From assembly GCA_902790885.1 (NCBI GenBank), contig CADATR010000014.1, forward strand, positions 1-19,774: DNA of 19,774 nucleotides, given 5' to 3'. Under the pieces are notes generated by a model, which saw only the letters and a list, made by a program, of their open reading frames with translations, had not been told where the DNA came from and searched no databases. The DNA comes from an uncultured Eubacteriales bacterium (lineage in GTDB: Bacteria; Bacillota_A; Clostridia; Peptostreptococcales; Anaerovoracaceae). The number at the start of each line of letters is the position of its first letter. Position 1 is the stretch's first letter. Shown in pieces: positions 7,301 to 14,985 of this stretch. The position numbers were made by a program, and so were the translations under genes.

Positions 7301-9034
7301 TTATACGTAAAGAATTACAGGTATGATCATCGGACTCTTCTTCGTTGTGTTATATATGAAAGTCTTCATGTCCGACTTTATCGCTCTTGACAGCGAAGCT
7401 TCATCAAGGGCTCCCTTCGAAGCGCTCTTGCCGATCGTGTTGTATACGACGTTGATCGCTTCTCTGATGAGGTCCATATGTTCTTCTACAAATATGAAAC
7501 CTCTGGTGTTTAGCCTTGGCTCTGCCATCAGAGAGCCTGTCGCCGAGTCGAGTGCCACTGATATGGTGATAAGACCTGACTGCGAAAGCTTCTTCCTGTC
7601 CTTCAGAACGACGCTTCCGACGTCTCCTACTCCGTATCCGTCCACCATCACATCCTCACCTGAGGTGAATCCTCTGACAAGACGGGTGTCCTTTCCGTGG
7701 ACTTCGAGGGCGTCGCCGTTGCCGAGTATAAAAATGTTGTTCTTCGGCTGCCCGAGCGCCTGTGAAAGCCTGGCATGCTCAACAAGGTGCCTGTACTCTC
7801 CGTGAGCCGGTATGAAGTACTTTGGTCTTATAAGAGTATGTATCAGCTTGAGCTCTTCCGAGGACGCGTGCCCCGACACGTGCACGTCCATCGCAGACGC
7901 GAGAACGACATCGACTTCCTTCTCGTACAGCTTGTTGACTACCTGAGAGATGACCTTCTCATTGCCCGGTATAGGCGATGAAGAAAATACAACCACATCG
8001 TTTTTTTTGAGCTTTACTGATTTGTGATTGTCATAGGCCATGCGGGTCAGCGCGCTCATCGGCTCGCCCTGACTTCCGGTGGTGATTATGGTGATCTTGT
8101 TGTCAGCGAGCTTTCTCGCTTCAGTCACATCCACGAATACTGAGTCAGGTATATCGTCGAGATAGCCGAGGCTCTTTGACAGAGACAGCAGGTTCTCCAT
8201 CGAACGACCCGAGACCGCTATCCTTCTGTGGTGCTTCATCGAAGCTTCGATAAAGTATTTGATGCGGTGAACGTTTGAAGCGAATGTCGCGATGATTATA
8301 CGCCTTTCGGTATTGTCGAATATCTCGTCTATGGAGTGCCTTACCACTGCTTCGGAAGGTGTATAGCCCTTCCTCATTACATTCGTGCTGTCGCAGAGCA
8401 GTACATCCACTCCCTGGTCACCGAGCTGAGAGAAACGGTTGAGATCGATCACCTTACCGTCGAGAGGCGAATAATCGATCTTGAAATCTCCCGTATGCAC
8501 TACATGGCCTCCCGGGAATTTTATCGAGTACGCCAGAGCATCCGCAATGCTGTGGTTGGTCTGGATGGCCTCGACTGTAAACGAACCTACATTGAACCTG
8601 TCGCCCGATGTGATGACGTGTCCTTCACAGCTAAGATAGCTTTCTTCGAGCTTGTGCTCTATCATGCCCATTGCCAGAGGCGAAGCGTAGATAGGAACGC
8701 TCAGCTCCTGAAGAAGATAAGGTATTCCGCCTATATGATCTTCATGGCCGTGGGTAATGATAAGTCCTTTTACCTTTTCCATGTTCTCCTTGAGGTACGT
8801 GAAGTCCGGAATGACTACATCAACGCCGAACATCTCGTACTCAGGGAATGCAAAACCGCAGTCGATGATGAGTATCTCATTGTTACACTCAATAAGCGTG
8901 CAGTTTTTTCCTATTTCCCGCATACCGCCCAGCGGGATTATCCTGAAGGGCGGTTTTGCTTTTTCCTTATTCTTTTGTATCGCTTTCGCGGGGGCTTTCG
9001 CCCTCTTTTTATTATTATTTCTGTATCTTGTCAT
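7301..9034 (-). CDS. rnj: Ribonuclease J
   Basis: RNase J is a metallo-beta-lactamase/beta-CASP enzyme with 5'-3' exonuclease and endonuclease activity, central to mRNA decay and rRNA maturation in Firmicutes. The 577-residue protein has a lysine-rich N-terminal extension (1-28), the metallo-beta-lactamase core from RIIPLGGMREIGKN, metal ligands H95, H97, D99, H100 in THGHEDH, D183 in HTGDFKID, and H161 in QTNHSIADA. The beta-CASP domain includes IIIATFASNVHRI (246-258). The signatures VHVSGHAS (384-391) and PAHGEYRHL (409-417) follow. A C-terminal domain ends at about 577. The ATG at 9034 follows leuS by 14 bases and has no clear Shine-Dalgarno, but no better start exists before the fold. 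Translation may depend on coupling to leuS. Confidence 0.95.
   Translation of the reverse strand: MTRYRNNNKKRAKAPAKAIQKNKEKAKPPFRIIPLGGMREIGKNCTLIECNNEILIIDCGFAFPEYEMFGVDVVIPDFTYLKENMEKVKGLIITHGHEDHIGGIPYLLQELSVPIYASPLAMGMIEHKLEESYLSCEGHVITSGDRFNVGSFTVEAIQTNHSIADALAYSIKFPGGHVVHTGDFKIDYSPLDGKVIDLNRFSQLGDQGVDVLLCDSTNVMRKGYTPSEAVVRHSIDEIFDNTERRIIIATFASNVHRIKYFIEASMKHHRRIAVSGRSMENLLSLSKSLGYLDDIPDSVFVDVTEARKLADNKITIITTGSQGEPMSALTRMAYDNHKSVKLKKNDVVVFSSSPIPGNEKVISQVVNKLYEKEVDVVLASAMDVHVSGHASSEELKLIHTLIRPKYFIPAHGEYRHLVEHARLSQALGQPKNNIFILGNGDALEVHGKDTRLVRGFTSGEDVMVDGYGVGDVGSVVLKDRKKLSQSGLITISVALDSATGSLMAEPRLNTRGFIFVEEHMDLIREAINVVYNTIGKSASKGALDEASLSRAIKSDMKTFIYNTTKKSPMIIPVILYV
8981..9003 (-). other. 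Twin GAAA-loop hairpins at the start of the RNase J gene
   Basis: In the RNase J message, codons about 11-18 contain GGGC-GAAA-GCCC (9003-8992) followed after one C by CGC-GAAA-GCG (8990-8981). Both would fold as short GC stems closed by a GNRA tetraloop. They start about 31 bases into the coding sequence. The reverse strand reads as a stem followed by TCTTTTT. These could be chance products of Ala/Lys-rich coding or elements that affect translation or stability of the transcript. Confidence 0.45.
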
Positions 9035-9048
9035 AAATCGCGAAGCCG

Positions 9049-11529
9049 CTATTTAACGACGAAGTTGATGATCTTGTTCGGTACGTAGATCACCTTCACT
9101 ACTTCGTGTCCTTCCGTAGCTTCCTTGAATCTTTCCGAAGCTCTTGCGGCTCCTTCCACTACCTCCTTGTCTGAATTGTTTGGCAGCATGAGCTTGTCTT
9201 TCAGCTTGCCGTTGATCTGCAGAACCACCTGTATCTCGTCCTTGACGAGGGCGGATTCATCGCATTCCGGCCATGCCCTGTTGTAGAGCCTGTCTTCATG
9301 GCCGAGCTGACTCCAGAGTTCTTCCGTGATATGCGGCGAGAACGGATTGAGAAGCGTCAGCAGCGTCTCGATCGCTTTGTTGAACAGCGGCAGGTTGATA
9401 TCGCCGTTCTTGTATTTGTACATTTCATTTACGAGCTCCATGATAGACGCGATGGCTGTGTTGAAGTTGAACCTTCCGCCGGCGTCTTCAGTTACCTTTT
9501 TGATGGAGCTGTTCATCATGAAGTTGAGGGACTTGTCAGCTGCGTTCTCAGCCTTAAATTCAGAGCTTATCTCAGCGTCTCCCCTTATGTCGTTGATAAA
9601 CTCGTATACGAGTCTGTATACACGGTTGAGGAATCTGTAGCTTCCCTCAACACCTTCATCGGACCAGTCAAGCTCTTTCTCAGGCGGTGCCGCGAAGAGG
9701 ATGAAGAGTCTTGCTGTATCCGAACCGTATTTTGCCTGGATCTCCGCAGGGCTTACAACGTTGCCGAGCGATTTGCTCATCTTGGCGCCGTCCTTTATTA
9801 CCATGCCCTGAGTCAGCAGATTTCTGAACGGCTCTTCCTCTTTGCAGAGTCCGAGATCGTGCATTACCATCTGGAAGAATCTGGCATACATGAGGTGCAG
9901 GATAGCGTGCTCAACTCCGCCGATGTACTGGTCTACATTCATCCAGTAGTCAGCCTTTTCCCTGCTGAACGGATTCTCATCGTTGTGAGGATCGCAGTAT
10001 CTGAGGAAGTACCATGACGAATCCACGAATGTATCCATCGTATCCACTTCTCTCCTGGCCGGTCTTCCGCAGCACGGGCAGACTGTGTTTACGAATGACT
10101 TGCTTGTAGTGATAGGCGATTCGCCCTTACCTGTGAACTCTACGTCTGTAGGCAGAAGCACAGGAAGGTTCTCCTCCTTTTCAGGTACCCATCCGCACTC
10201 GTCGCACCATATCATAGGAATAGGAGCTCCCCAGTATCTCTGCCTGGAAATGAGCCAGTCTCTGAGTCTGAAGTTGACGGTCTTGTCACCGATCCCCTTC
10301 TCGTTGAGCCACTCTATCATCGCAGGGATGGCTTCCCTGTTGTTCATTCCGTCGAAACGGCCTGAATTGATCATCTTGCCTTCAGCTACGAACGCTTCCT
10401 TAAGATCGTAGAGATCGATCGACGGATCTTCAGGATCTACGACCGGGATGATCTCAAGGCCGAATACCCTGGCGAAATCAAAGTCTCTCTGGTCGTGGGC
10501 AGGAACAGCCATGATGGCTCCTGTACCATAACCCATGAGTACGTAGTCTGAGATGAAGATCGGGATCTCCTTGCCGTTCACAGGATTGATCGCGTATCTT
10601 CCCGTGAATACACCGGTCTTTTCGTTGCTTGTCGAAGTCCTCTCGATGTCGCTCATGCGGCGGGCCTTCTCCTGATAAGCTGCTACTTCAGCTTCTTCAG
10701 GGCGGCCGGCTACCAGCTCATCTACATAAGGATGCTCCGGCGACATAACCATGTAAGTCGCGCCGAAAAGAGTGTCCGCTCTGGTGGTGAACACCTCGAG
10801 GACCTTATCGGAATCCTTGATCTCAAAATTGATGTTTGCGCCGTAGCTCTTGCCGATCCAGTTGCGCTGCATGGTCTTTACCTTATCAGGCCATCCCTCG
10901 AGCTTATCGAGGTTGTCGAGCAGCCTGTCAGCGTAATCGGTGATCTTCAGATACCACTGTGACAGATTTTTCTTAGTGACTTCTGTTTTGCATCTCTCGC
11001 ATCTGCCTTCTACTACCTGCTCGTTGGCAAGTACTGTCTGGCAGCTAGGGCACCAGTTGACCGGGTTGTCCTTCTTATATGCAAGGCCCTTCTTATAGAA
11101 CTGGATGAACAGCCACTGAGTCCACTTATAGTACTCAGGTGTGCATGTGGCGACTTTGCGGTCCCAGTCATAGGAAAGTCCCATGCTGGCCAGCTGCCTG
11201 TCCATCTCATCCATGTTGTCGAATGTCCATTTGGCAGGCTCCGCGTTGTGCTGTATGGCAGCGTTCTCTGCAGGCAGACCAAAGGAGTCATAGCCCATCG
11301 GATGGAGAACGTTGTACCCTGCCATCTTTTTATATCTGGCGATCACGTCTCCGATCGAATAGTTTCTGACGTGACCCATATGCAGCTTGCCGGAAGGATA
11401 CGGGAACATCTCAAGAACGTAATATTTCTCTTTTGAGTCGTCCTCGACCGTTCTGAAAGCGTCTTCTTCTGCCCAGATCTTCTGCCATTTGGCTTCTATT
11501 GAAGTGAAATCGTATCTGTCGTTGCGCAT
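9049..11529 (-). CDS. leuS: Leucyl-tRNA synthetase
   Basis: LeuRS is a class Ia synthetase that charges tRNA-Leu and edits mischarged products. At 826 residues it is full length. Seen in order: the HMGH signature (50-53) in [17 protein letters not shown]; zinc-type cysteines C160, C163, C177, C180; the CP1 editing domain (about 225-415) with [12 protein letters not shown] and the editing aspartate region AHDQRDF (D346 is the likely counterpart of the conserved editing Asp); a second cysteine cluster C442, C445, C484, C487; KMSKS (583-587); and the anticodon-binding and C-terminal tail domains. The ATG at 11529 has AAGGAG seven bases upstream. It follows rsfS by 15 bases and is followed closely by RNase J. 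No T-box element was recognised upstream. Confidence 0.98.
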   Translation of the reverse strand: MRNDRYDFTSIEAKWQKIWAEEDAFRTVEDDSKEKYYVLEMFPYPSGKLHMGHVRNYSIGDVIARYKKMAGYNVLHPMGYDSFGLPAENAAIQHNAEPAKWTFDNMDEMDRQLASMGLSYDWDRKVATCTPEYYKWTQWLFIQFYKKGLAYKKDNPVNWCPSCQTVLANEQVVEGRCERCKTEVTKKNLSQWYLKITDYADRLLDNLDKLEGWPDKVKTMQRNWIGKSYGANINFEIKDSDKVLEVFTTRADTLFGATYMVMSPEHPYVDELVAGRPEEAEVAAYQEKARRMSDIERTSTSNEKTGVFTGRYAINPVNGKEIPIFISDYVLMGYGTGAIMAVPAHDQRDFDFARVFGLEIIPVVDPEDPSIDLYDLKEAFVAEGKMINSGRFDGMNNREAIPAMIEWLNEKGIGDKTVNFRLRDWLISRQRYWGAPIPMIWCDECGWVPEKEENLPVLLPTDVEFTGKGESPITTSKSFVNTVCPCCGRPARREVDTMDTFVDSSWYFLRYCDPHNDENPFSREKADYWMNVDQYIGGVEHAILHLMYARFFQMVMHDLGLCKEEEPFRNLLTQGMVIKDGAKMSKSLGNVVSPAEIQAKYGSDTARLFILFAAPPEKELDWSDEGVEGSYRFLNRVYRLVYEFINDIRGDAEISSEFKAENAADKSLNFMMNSSIKKVTEDAGGRFNFNTAIASIMELVNEMYKYKNGDINLPLFNKAIETLLTLLNPFSPHITEELWSQLGHEDRLYNRAWPECDESALVKDEIQVVLQINGKLKDKLMLPNNSDKEVVEGAARASERFKEATEGHEVVKVIYVPNKIINFVVK

Positions 11530-11544
11530 TATTTTACTCCTTGC

Positions 11545-11886
11545 TCAGTCTACCAGGATAGATTCGCAGTCGCTCCAAATCTTTTCGAGCGTATACTTGT
11601 CTCTGGTCTCATTGGTGAAAATATTTACAATAACATCTCCGCCATCGACAAGTATCCAGCCGGTATCAGGTCTGCCGTCCTTGCTCTTAGGTTCGATGCC
11701 GAATTCAGCGAATTTATCTTCTACGTCGTCTGCAAGCGCTCCAAGCTGTCTGTCAGACGTACCTGTTGCTATGACAAAATAATCCGCAAATGAAGATTTT
11801 TCTGCTATATCTATCATGACGACGTCTTTTGCCTTTTTGCTGCTCATCAGCTCTGCTATTGCCTGAGCGATTTCCTTACTTTCCAT
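11545..11886 (-). CDS. rsfS: Ribosome silencing factor RsfS (Iojap family)
   Basis: RsfS binds ribosomal protein uL14 and blocks subunit joining, lowering translation when nutrients run out. The 113-residue length is normal. The family core SSFADYFVIATGTSDRQLGALAD spans 31-53, followed by GWILVDGGDVIVNIF (76-90) and the closing RDKYTLEKIWSDCE (95-108). The ATG at 11886 is the first possible start: an in-frame TGA lies three codons upstream. It has no convincing Shine-Dalgarno of its own. A 15-codon mini-ORF with a strong ribosome binding site overlaps its start, so rsfS may be translated by coupling. The position after nadD-yqeK and before leuS is a common arrangement in Firmicutes. Confidence 0.95.
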   Translation of the reverse strand: MESKEIAQAIAELMSSKKAKDVVMIDIAEKSSFADYFVIATGTSDRQLGALADDVEDKFAEFGIEPKSKDGRPDTGWILVDGGDVIVNIFTNETRDKYTLEKIWSDCESILVD

Positions 11887-11923
11887 TCTGTGTCATGTAT
11901 GTATCCGGCTGATGCGGGATCAT
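11876..11923 (-). CDS. Possible 15-codon leader peptide overlapping the rsfS start
   Basis: After a strong ribosome binding site (AAAGGAG, 11934-11928, four bases before the ATG) there is a short frame encoding MIPHQPDTYMTQNGK and ending in TAA at 11878-11876, eight bases inside rsfS. It matches no family I know and has no leucine codons, so it is not a leucine attenuator peptide. The likely use is to load ribosomes that then re-initiate at the rsfS ATG (11886). It could also be a chance frame, with AAAGGAG used from a distance by the rsfS start. Confidence 0.4.
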   Translation of the reverse strand: MIPHQPDTYMTQNGK

Positions 11924-11975
11924 ACTTCTCCTTTCCATTATAAAGTCCGTTTCAAAAAACCCTTTTGTTATTTTA

Positions 11976-12029
11976 AGCAGGATACCGCTCAGGAATCAAG
12001 TGGTCCTGCAAAATAGACGTGATCCTGCT
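11976..12029 (-). repeat. Nested inverted repeats in the yqeK-rsfS gap
   Basis: On the minus strand AGCAGGAT (12029-12022) can pair with ATCCTGCT (11983-11976), eight perfect bases around a 38-base interior. Inside it CAGGA (12008-12004) can pair with TCCTG (11994-11990) around nine bases. The elements can also pair in other ways: two GCAGGA-type blocks can compete for two TCCTG-type blocks. There is no U-run directly after the outer stem. The T6 at 11959-11954 lies 16 bases further on, so this is not a standard terminator. It may be an RNA switch or a protein operator. Confidence 0.5.
12000..12028 (-). repeat. Direct repeat GCAGGAYCAC x2
   Basis: GCAGGATCAC (12028-12019) and GCAGGACCAC (12009-12000) match at nine of ten bases, 19 bases apart start to start, in the gap upstream of rsfS. 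They form the 5' arms of the nested inverted repeats. A spacing near two helical turns would also suit a dimeric regulator. No known operator is recognised. Confidence 0.45.
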
Positions 12030-12052
12030 ATCCGGGAAAACTGCTCAGCCGG

Positions 12053-12631
12053 TCACTCAGCAAGTTTATGAAAGACCCAGTCTCTTGCTTCAAGCGTATC
12101 CCTGTGGATCGCCCTGCCCTTTGCTGTAAGGTCTCCTATGGTGTATTCAAGTATCTCGAAGCAGGCCCGGTCGAGATCCCTGTATGCCAGCTCCTGATAA
12201 TATGCCAGGTCGCTGTAAGTTCTGTTGTCTTCGATTACATCAGCAACGAATATGACTTCGTCGAGAAGTGTCATGTTTTTGCGGGCAGTAGTATGAAAAC
12301 GGACCGCGTCGAGTATCACGGGGTCGTTTACTCCGAATTCATGCTCAAGGATCGCAGCACCTACCTTTGAATGTGCAAGGGCGTTGTTGCCGATAAGTTC
12401 CTCAGGAAGCCCGTATTTCCGTATGTATGAGTCCATAGTCTCATCGTCAAAGTTCTTCGCCAGATCGTGATATCTTCCGGCGAAAGCCGCTTTTTCGGCA
12501 TCAGCTCCGTGTATGCGTGCCAGTTTTACGGCCATTTCTTCTACACCAAGCGAGTGTCTGTAGCGGCTCTCCTTGAGATGAGTACGGATGAACTCTTCCA
12601 ATAATTCTTTATTTGTAAAGCTTGTGATCAA
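12053..12631 (-). CDS. yqeK: YqeK-like HD-domain Ap4A hydrolase
   Basis: YqeK enzymes are HD-domain hydrolases that cut diadenosine tetraphosphate symmetrically to ADP. The 192-residue protein has the expected metal ligands: H26 (RYRHSLGV), H55-D56 (YHDLAK), H87 (LAHSKVGA), H113 (FHTTARKNMTLLDEVIFVADVIEDNR) and D131. The start appears to be TTG at 12631, 23 bases inside nadD, with GAGGA about eight bases upstream. A TTG ten codons later is a weaker option. Overlap with nadD is the classical Firmicute arrangement, nadD-yqeK-rsfS. It ends before the only sizeable gap in this part of the cluster, so the transcript may be controlled between yqeK and rsfS. Confidence 0.93.
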   Translation of the reverse strand: MITSFTNKELLEEFIRTHLKESRYRHSLGVEEMAVKLARIHGADAEKAAFAGRYHDLAKNFDDETMDSYIRKYGLPEELIGNNALAHSKVGAAILEHEFGVNDPVILDAVRFHTTARKNMTLLDEVIFVADVIEDNRTYSDLAYYQELAYRDLDRACFEILEYTIGDLTAKGRAIHRDTLEARDWVFHKLAE

Positions 12632-13217
12632 TTATATATTCCTCTACTCCGGGCGGCACAAGTCCCGTGACAGGCATGCCGGCCTTTACAAGATTCCTGA
12701 TCTCCGTAGATGAAGCGTCGACAGGTGCCATGTCCATCACTGTGATCTCAGCGCCGTATTGTTTCCGGAATGACTCTATTATCTCCATGCCTTCGCTGTA
12801 ATCCGTATCCGGACGCCGGGCAGTGATCAGATGGTAATTTCTGAGGATCTCTTCCCCTTCGTACCATTTGTCTACCTGTACAATGGAATCGATCCCGAGC
12901 ACGAAGCAAAGTTCTCCATGAAGAAGCTCCTTCCAGTGCCTGAGTGTTTCGATAGTATAGGAGGGACCTTCCCTGTTGATCTCGTAACGTGAAAGACGGA
13001 AGGCGCTGTTGACTTTAAGAGCGGCTTCTATCATGCCGCATCTGTCGCGCCCGTCGGTCACCTGCCTGTCCTGCTTGAACGGTGATATGAATGCGGGCAT
13101 GAATATAAGCTTATCAAGTCCGCACTCCTTTACCGCGCTGTCGGCAAGGGCTATATGTCCGATGTGTATCGGATCGAAGCTTCCGCCGTATATTCCGTAC
13201 TTTCTGACGTTTCCCAT
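12609..13217 (-). CDS. nadD: Nicotinate-nucleotide adenylyltransferase
   Basis: NadD transfers AMP from ATP to nicotinate mononucleotide to give deamido-NAD, a step shared by de novo and salvage NAD synthesis. The 202-residue protein is a Rossmann-type nucleotidyltransferase with the signature GGSFDPIHIGH (11-21; H18 and H21 contact ATP phosphates) and the late motif DASSTEIRNLV (168-178), matching the family ISSTxIR. The ATG at 13217 lies seven bases after the aspS stop and has only a weak AGAAGAA upstream, so translation is probably coupled to aspS. Its 3' end overlaps yqeK. The product length and motifs agree with a complete enzyme. Confidence 0.96.
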   Translation of the reverse strand: MGNVRKYGIYGGSFDPIHIGHIALADSAVKECGLDKLIFMPAFISPFKQDRQVTDGRDRCGMIEAALKVNSAFRLSRYEINREGPSYTIETLRHWKELLHGELCFVLGIDSIVQVDKWYEGEEILRNYHLITARRPDTDYSEGMEIIESFRKQYGAEITVMDMAPVDASSTEIRNLVKAGMPVTGLVPPGVEEYIIDHKLYK

Positions 13218-13224
13218 TATTCTT

Positions 13225-14985
13225 CTATTCTTCGATAAGTTCGATGCCGAGTTCTTCGAGCTGTCCTGTGCCCGCTGGAGCCGGTGCTTCGCATACAGGG
13301 CACTCAGCGTTCTGGTTCTTAGGGAACGCGATGACCTCTCTGATGCTCTTTTCTCCGAGAAGGAGCATTACCAGTCTGTCGAGTCCGTAAGCGAGTCCTG
13401 CATGCGGTGGTGCTCCGTACTTGAAAGCTTCGATCAGGAATCCGAACTTCTCCTGGCATTCTTCATCAGTCAGTCCAAGAGCTTTGAACATGCGCGCCTG
13501 AAGATCCTTGTCGTGTATTCTTACGCTTCCGCCGCCGAGCTCCACTCCGTTGAGAACGATATCGTACGCATTGGCTTTGAGTCCTAGGATGTCGTTATCG
13601 AGCTTGTCGAGCTGATCGAGCTTAGGCTGTGTGAACGGATGGTGCATAGCCTTGAGGTTGCCGTCCTCGTCCATTTCGAACATCGGGAAGTCGACTACCC
13701 AGAGGAAGTTGAACTGGTTGTCATCAAGCATTCCCATGAGTCCGGCTATTCTGCGTCTGAGGAATCCGAGAGAATCATATGTGACCTTAGGAGTTCCGCT
13801 TACGATAAATACAGCATCGCCGTCAGCAGCGCCGCATTTGTCAAGCACTGCGTTCAGCTCTTCTTCGCTGAAGTATTTGCCGATGGATGAAGTGACAGCC
13901 GATCCGTCCTTCTTGATCCAGATAAGTCCCTGAGCTCCGTAATGCTTCACTTCCTGAGTCAGCTTGTCGATCTTTTTGCGCGAGAATTCCGCTGCTCCTC
14001 CAGGTACGCAGATACCTCTGATATCTCCGCCCTCAGCGAGGTTCTTTGTGAACAGCTCGAAACCGCAGTCTGCGAATACATCGTTCAGCTTAATAAGCTC
14101 GATTCCGAATCTTGTGTCAGGCTTGTCGGAGCCGTATCTCTCCATCGCTTCATCGTAGGAAAGTCTAGGGAAAGGTGTCACAACATCGATGCCCTTGACT
14201 TCCTTCATGACTCTCTTGATGAAGCCTTCCTGTACTTCGATGACATCATCTACGCCGGCGAAAGACATCTCGAGGTCGATCTGTGTGAACTCAGGCTGTC
14301 TGTCTGCTCTGAGGTCCTCGTCCCTGAAGCACTTTGCGATCTGGATGTATCTGTCAGTGCCGCCGACCATCAGAAGCTGCTTGAACATCTGAGGCGACTG
14401 AGGCAGCGCGTAGAAATATCCGTTGTGCACTCTGCTCGGTACGATGTAGTCCCTGGCGCCTTCCGGTGTAGGCTTGATGAGCACAGGTGTCTCAACCTCG
14501 GTGAATCCCTGCTCGTCGAAATAGTCGCGGGTACACTTGACGATCTTATGCCTGAAGGTAAGATTTCTCTGCATCTTGAGCTTCCTGAGGTCGAGGTATC
14601 TGTACTTGAGCCTCAGGTCATCATTTACATTGTCGTCATCTTTGATATAGATAGGCGGAGTTTCCGATGTCGAATATATCGTGAGATCATCAGCGAAGAC
14701 CTCGATATCTCCGGTCGGGATGTTAGGGTTCTTGGAGCTTCTTTCCTTTACGACACCCTTTACGCCGATGCAGAATTCACGGCTGAGGCCCTTTGCTTTC
14801 TCGAGAACTTCAGCCGGAGCATCTTCGTTGAACGTTACCTGGGTGATGCCGGTCTTGTCACGGATATCAACGAACACAAGTCCTCCGAGACTTCTTGCCT
14901 TGGCTACCCAGCCGTTGAGCACAACGTTTCTTCCTTCGTCGGCAAGTCTGAGCTCGCCGCACATATCAGTCCTCTTATAAAGCAT
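13225..14985 (-). CDS. aspS: Aspartyl-tRNA synthetase, bacterial type
   Basis: AspRS is a class IIb synthetase. The 586-residue protein has the N-terminal anticodon-binding OB domain (about 1-105, with CGELRLADEG and VVLNGWVAKAR), motif 2 FRDEDLRADRQPEFTQID (220-237), the bacterial GAD insertion (about 295-410) and motif 3 AGLAYGLDRLVMLLL (529-543). The C-terminal segment contains ECPVCEAPAP (561-570), whose two cysteines are not part of the usual motif set. The ATG at 14985 overlaps the end of hisS by 11 bases with GGGAGG upstream. A second ATG seven codons in also has AAGAGG, but the family N-terminus fits the first. Whether the enzyme is discriminating or charges tRNA-Asn as well cannot be decided here. 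Confidence 0.97.
   Translation of the reverse strand: MLYKRTDMCGELRLADEGRNVVLNGWVAKARSLGGLVFVDIRDKTGITQVTFNEDAPAEVLEKAKGLSREFCIGVKGVVKERSSKNPNIPTGDIEVFADDLTIYSTSETPPIYIKDDDNVNDDLRLKYRYLDLRKLKMQRNLTFRHKIVKCTRDYFDEQGFTEVETPVLIKPTPEGARDYIVPSRVHNGYFYALPQSPQMFKQLLMVGGTDRYIQIAKCFRDEDLRADRQPEFTQIDLEMSFAGVDDVIEVQEGFIKRVMKEVKGIDVVTPFPRLSYDEAMERYGSDKPDTRFGIELIKLNDVFADCGFELFTKNLAEGGDIRGICVPGGAAEFSRKKIDKLTQEVKHYGAQGLIWIKKDGSAVTSSIGKYFSEEELNAVLDKCGAADGDAVFIVSGTPKVTYDSLGFLRRRIAGLMGMLDDNQFNFLWVVDFPMFEMDEDGNLKAMHHPFTQPKLDQLDKLDNDILGLKANAYDIVLNGVELGGGSVRIHDKDLQARMFKALGLTDEECQEKFGFLIEAFKYGAPPHAGLAYGLDRLVMLLLGEKSIREVIAFPKNQNAECPVCEAPAPAGTGQLEELGIELIEE

Noticed and set aside
8992..9010. Plus-strand GGGC-TTTC-GCCC stem followed by TCTTTTT, resembling an intrinsic terminator
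   Set aside because: No plus-strand gene lies upstream. The T-run is the complement of lysine codons in RNase J. Kept only as the hairpin noted on the minus strand.
8336..9088. Plus-strand open frame of 250 codons over RNase J
   Set aside because: Antisense to conserved beta-lactamase fold residues; no family recognised.
11937..11942. TATAAT just before the rsfS mini-ORF, a possible -10 box
   Set aside because: There is no acceptable -35 at 16-18 bases (the sequence there is AAAGGG). A start from it would fall inside the ribosome binding site.
11887..12052. T-box leader for leuS
   Set aside because: No T-box core sequence and no specifier-loop layout were found. The repeats present do not match that class.
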